From Drouetiella hepatica Uher 2000/2452 (GTDB lineage: Bacteria > Cyanobacteriota > Cyanobacteriia > Elainellales > Elainellaceae): a stretch of 64,000 nt of DNA. Under the pieces are notes generated by a model, which made no database searches, was not told the origin of the DNA, and was given only the letters and a program-made list of their open reading frames with translations. The stretch covers positions 186,001-250,000 of the forward strand of contig JAHHHD010000003.1 of assembly GCA_019359505.1 (NCBI GenBank), given 5' to 3'. The translations under genes and the position numbers were made by a program. The stretch's first letter is position 1; each line of letters begins with the position of its first letter. Shown here piece after piece: positions 62,578-64,000 of this stretch.

Positions 62578-64000
62578 TCACTTAGGCTGTCTTAAATCAG
62601 GTGTGAGATTTCTCCCTGCTGTTGAGATTCTTTCTAGCCCGACCAGCTCATGAGGCAATAGCAAAGCAGCTTCAATTTCTTGCCGCACGGTAACGGTTAC
62701 TTCGCAGTTGCTATTGAGGCAATCGAGCAGTAATTGATTTGCATCACAGTATCGCTGCCATACTTCCTGCTGCTCTAGACTGAAGTCAAAAACAATATCT
62801 AGAAAAATTCCCCAACTCAGCATAGAGGCAAGCACTAGGTGCGGAACAAGATGAGGCTGATGGGTGAGGGCAAAATAGAATGTGTGAATTGCAGCAGGCT
62901 GTGGAGAAGCGACAAGAGGTTTGTGCGCTGCCCAAGTTAAAAGTTCTTGCAGATCAGCGTCTTCAGTCCCGATCGCATCAATTTTTTGTTTCATTAGCTG
63001 CACTAAAGGATCAGCGGTACGCAGCATTGCCGCTGTCATGAGAAAAACTTCTCGCCAGCGGGATTCATTCATATGGCTAACTAACTGTTCCAATGAGTGA
63101 TCGGTGGCATCTGAATTGTGATTGGCTACAATTTTTCGAGCCGTAAAATATTCTTGAAATATTGGGTAAGAGAATGAAAAAATTCCCTGCACCTGTTCTG
63201 TTAAAATTCCATGCTGTGATTCGATCGCTTTAAGTATCCTTTCGCTCTCTAACTGCGATTCTTCTAATTCTATCGAAGCATTAGGTAAGCCCTGAATGTA
63301 ATCACTGATGTGGTGCTCGATAACCTGTTTTCCAAAAAAATAATCCTCCTGCTCAAAGGTGATCTTAGCAACTTGGCTCAGAAGCTTCAGCTTTTGGGGC
63401 AGTAAGCAACCGCAAAACATTTCGTCTCGCTCAACGCCTTTGGTTTCATCCCATTTGCTGAGCAGCAGATCTAAACATTGCTTATAAAATTGCGATCGTC
63501 TAATAGGAAATCTACCCTGGTAATGGAAAATCCAGCAGGCAAGGTGAAGAAATAGCGGCGTAGTGACAAGCCGACGGAGAGGCATATTTTCCGCCAAGTC
63601 TAGTTTCTGAATAAAATGAACTGCCTGCACTTGCCCAGCGTGGGTCGTGGTCTTCGTTAGGGTAGTAAACCATTTCTGAGCAAAATCCACAATTTGGTCT
63701 TGTGTAAAGGGAGCCATCTCTACATCTGTGAAGCGCCTGAGAGTGGCAGCTTGAGTTGCTGTACGACAAGTTACGACAAATAGGTTCCGCTGATACTTTT
63801 CGGAAAGTCTGCGAATTTCTTTAACAACCGCCTTGCGTTCTTGATGCAGCACTTCATCCAAGCCATCTAGCAAGAGCAGCATTCTACCCTCTTGAAGCAG
63901 AGTTCTGACTACGGATGGGTCTGAAATTCCTGAGGTGAGAAACTCATCATGCAGGTAGGTGCCTAAACTCAGCTCGTCTGGGTCTTTAGCTTCATCGACA
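62578..64000 (-). CDS. NACHT-domain NTPase (5' end outside the window)
   Basis: The frame is open to the window edge; at least 474 residues are visible. The Walker B region reads GRMLLLLDGLDEVLHQE, followed by the sensor FVVTCRT and the winged-helix-like MPLRRLVTTPLFLHLACWIF and FSYPIFQEYFTARKIV segments typical of NACHT proteins. Walker A and the N-terminal effector domain lie beyond 64000. The C-terminal part is helical, with no leucine-rich repeats. Bacterial NACHT proteins are STAND NTPases, several of which defend against phage. Function here depends on the missing effector domain. Confidence 0.88.
   Translation of the reverse strand, partial: VDEAKDPDELSLGTYLHDEFLTSGISDPSVVRTLLQEGRMLLLLDGLDEVLHQERKAVVKEIRRLSEKYQRNLFVVTCRTATQAATLRRFTDVEMAPFTQDQIVDFAQKWFTTLTKTTTHAGQVQAVHFIQKLDLAENMPLRRLVTTPLFLHLACWIFHYQGRFPIRRSQFYKQCLDLLLSKWDETKGVERDEMFCGCLLPQKLKLLSQVAKITFEQEDYFFGKQVIEHHISDYIQGLPNASIELEESQLESERILKAIESQHGILTEQVQGIFSFSYPIFQEYFTARKIVANHNSDATDHSLEQLVSHMNESRWREVFLMTAAMLRTADPLVQLMKQKIDAIGTEDADLQELLTWAAHKPLVASPQPAAIHTFYFALTHQPHLVPHLVLASMLSWGIFLDIVFDFSLEQQEVWQRYCDANQLLLDCLNSNCEVTVTVRQEIEAALLLPHELVGLERISTAGRNLTPDLRQPK

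Overview
The window is chromosomal DNA from a cyanobacterium. The evidence is an isiA-isiB iron-stress operon, zeta-carotene desaturase (crtQ), a PAM68-type photosystem II assembly gene beside rpsO, an FtsH2-type thylakoid protease, several cyanobacteria-restricted families (DUF1823, DUF3110, DUF3370, DUF1816, HetZ-related) and very frequent HIP1 octamers (GCGATCGC). A Leptolyngbya-like or other filamentous non-heterocystous lineage is a reasonable guess, but the sequence does not fix the genus. No transposase, phage, CRISPR or rRNA gene was seen. One tRNA (Glu, UUC) is present.

Layout. 0-3 kb: a small hypothetical gene, an RRM protein, smpB and a YCII protein among repeat-rich spacers. 3-12 kb: an SH3 protein overlapping oligopeptidase B, rpsO-pam68, then leftward DUF1517 and cellulose-synthase-like genes, then small membrane proteins. 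12-16.3 kb: DUF1823, a coiled-coil protein, a HetZ-related protein and a PilB-type protein holding only the N-terminal domains. 16.6-20.2 kb: isiA-isiB-hydrolase, a Cys-rich membrane protein and a PAP2 phosphatase. 20.7-25 kb: a three-gene operon of KaiC-like ATPase, degenerate receiver and hybrid histidine kinase. 25-29 kb: gltX, a secreted protein and a ParM/ParR-like pair. 29.5-36 kb: ftsH, pgsA with DUF3370, a VTE6-like kinase and crtQ. 36-43 kb: secreted or envelope proteins (phosphodiester glycosidase-like, a double-GDPD/phytase-like fusion, an SLH protein). 43-48.5 kb: HpxZ-like and DICT histidine kinase genes, TetR-Coq4, and an isochorismatase-like hydrolase. 48.5-57.5 kb: a giant TamB, DUF3110, murQ, a site-2 protease and a membrane-anchored PIN protein. 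57.5-64 kb: tRNA-Glu, a second RRM protein, an unknown 189-aa protein, a protealysin-like M4 protease, small genes, and a NACHT NTPase that runs off the right edge.

Functional themes are photosynthesis and iron stress (isiAB, pam68, ftsH, crtQ, VTE6-like), supply and use of Glu-tRNA (gltX, tRNA-Glu), envelope biogenesis (tamB, murQ, pgsA, SLH, cellulose synthase) and signalling (two histidine kinases, the KaiC-like module).

The most striking non-coding signal is a dense population of hairpin-forming miniature elements. Family A has eight copies, family B three plus a remnant, family C two, and there are two single elements with terminal inverted repeats. Several lie directly on gene ends: one supplies the stop codon of gltX and one sits against the start of a DUF3370 gene that seems to have lost part of its signal peptide. 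A second theme is short tandem duplication (14-18 bp units), found both between genes and in linker-coding regions.
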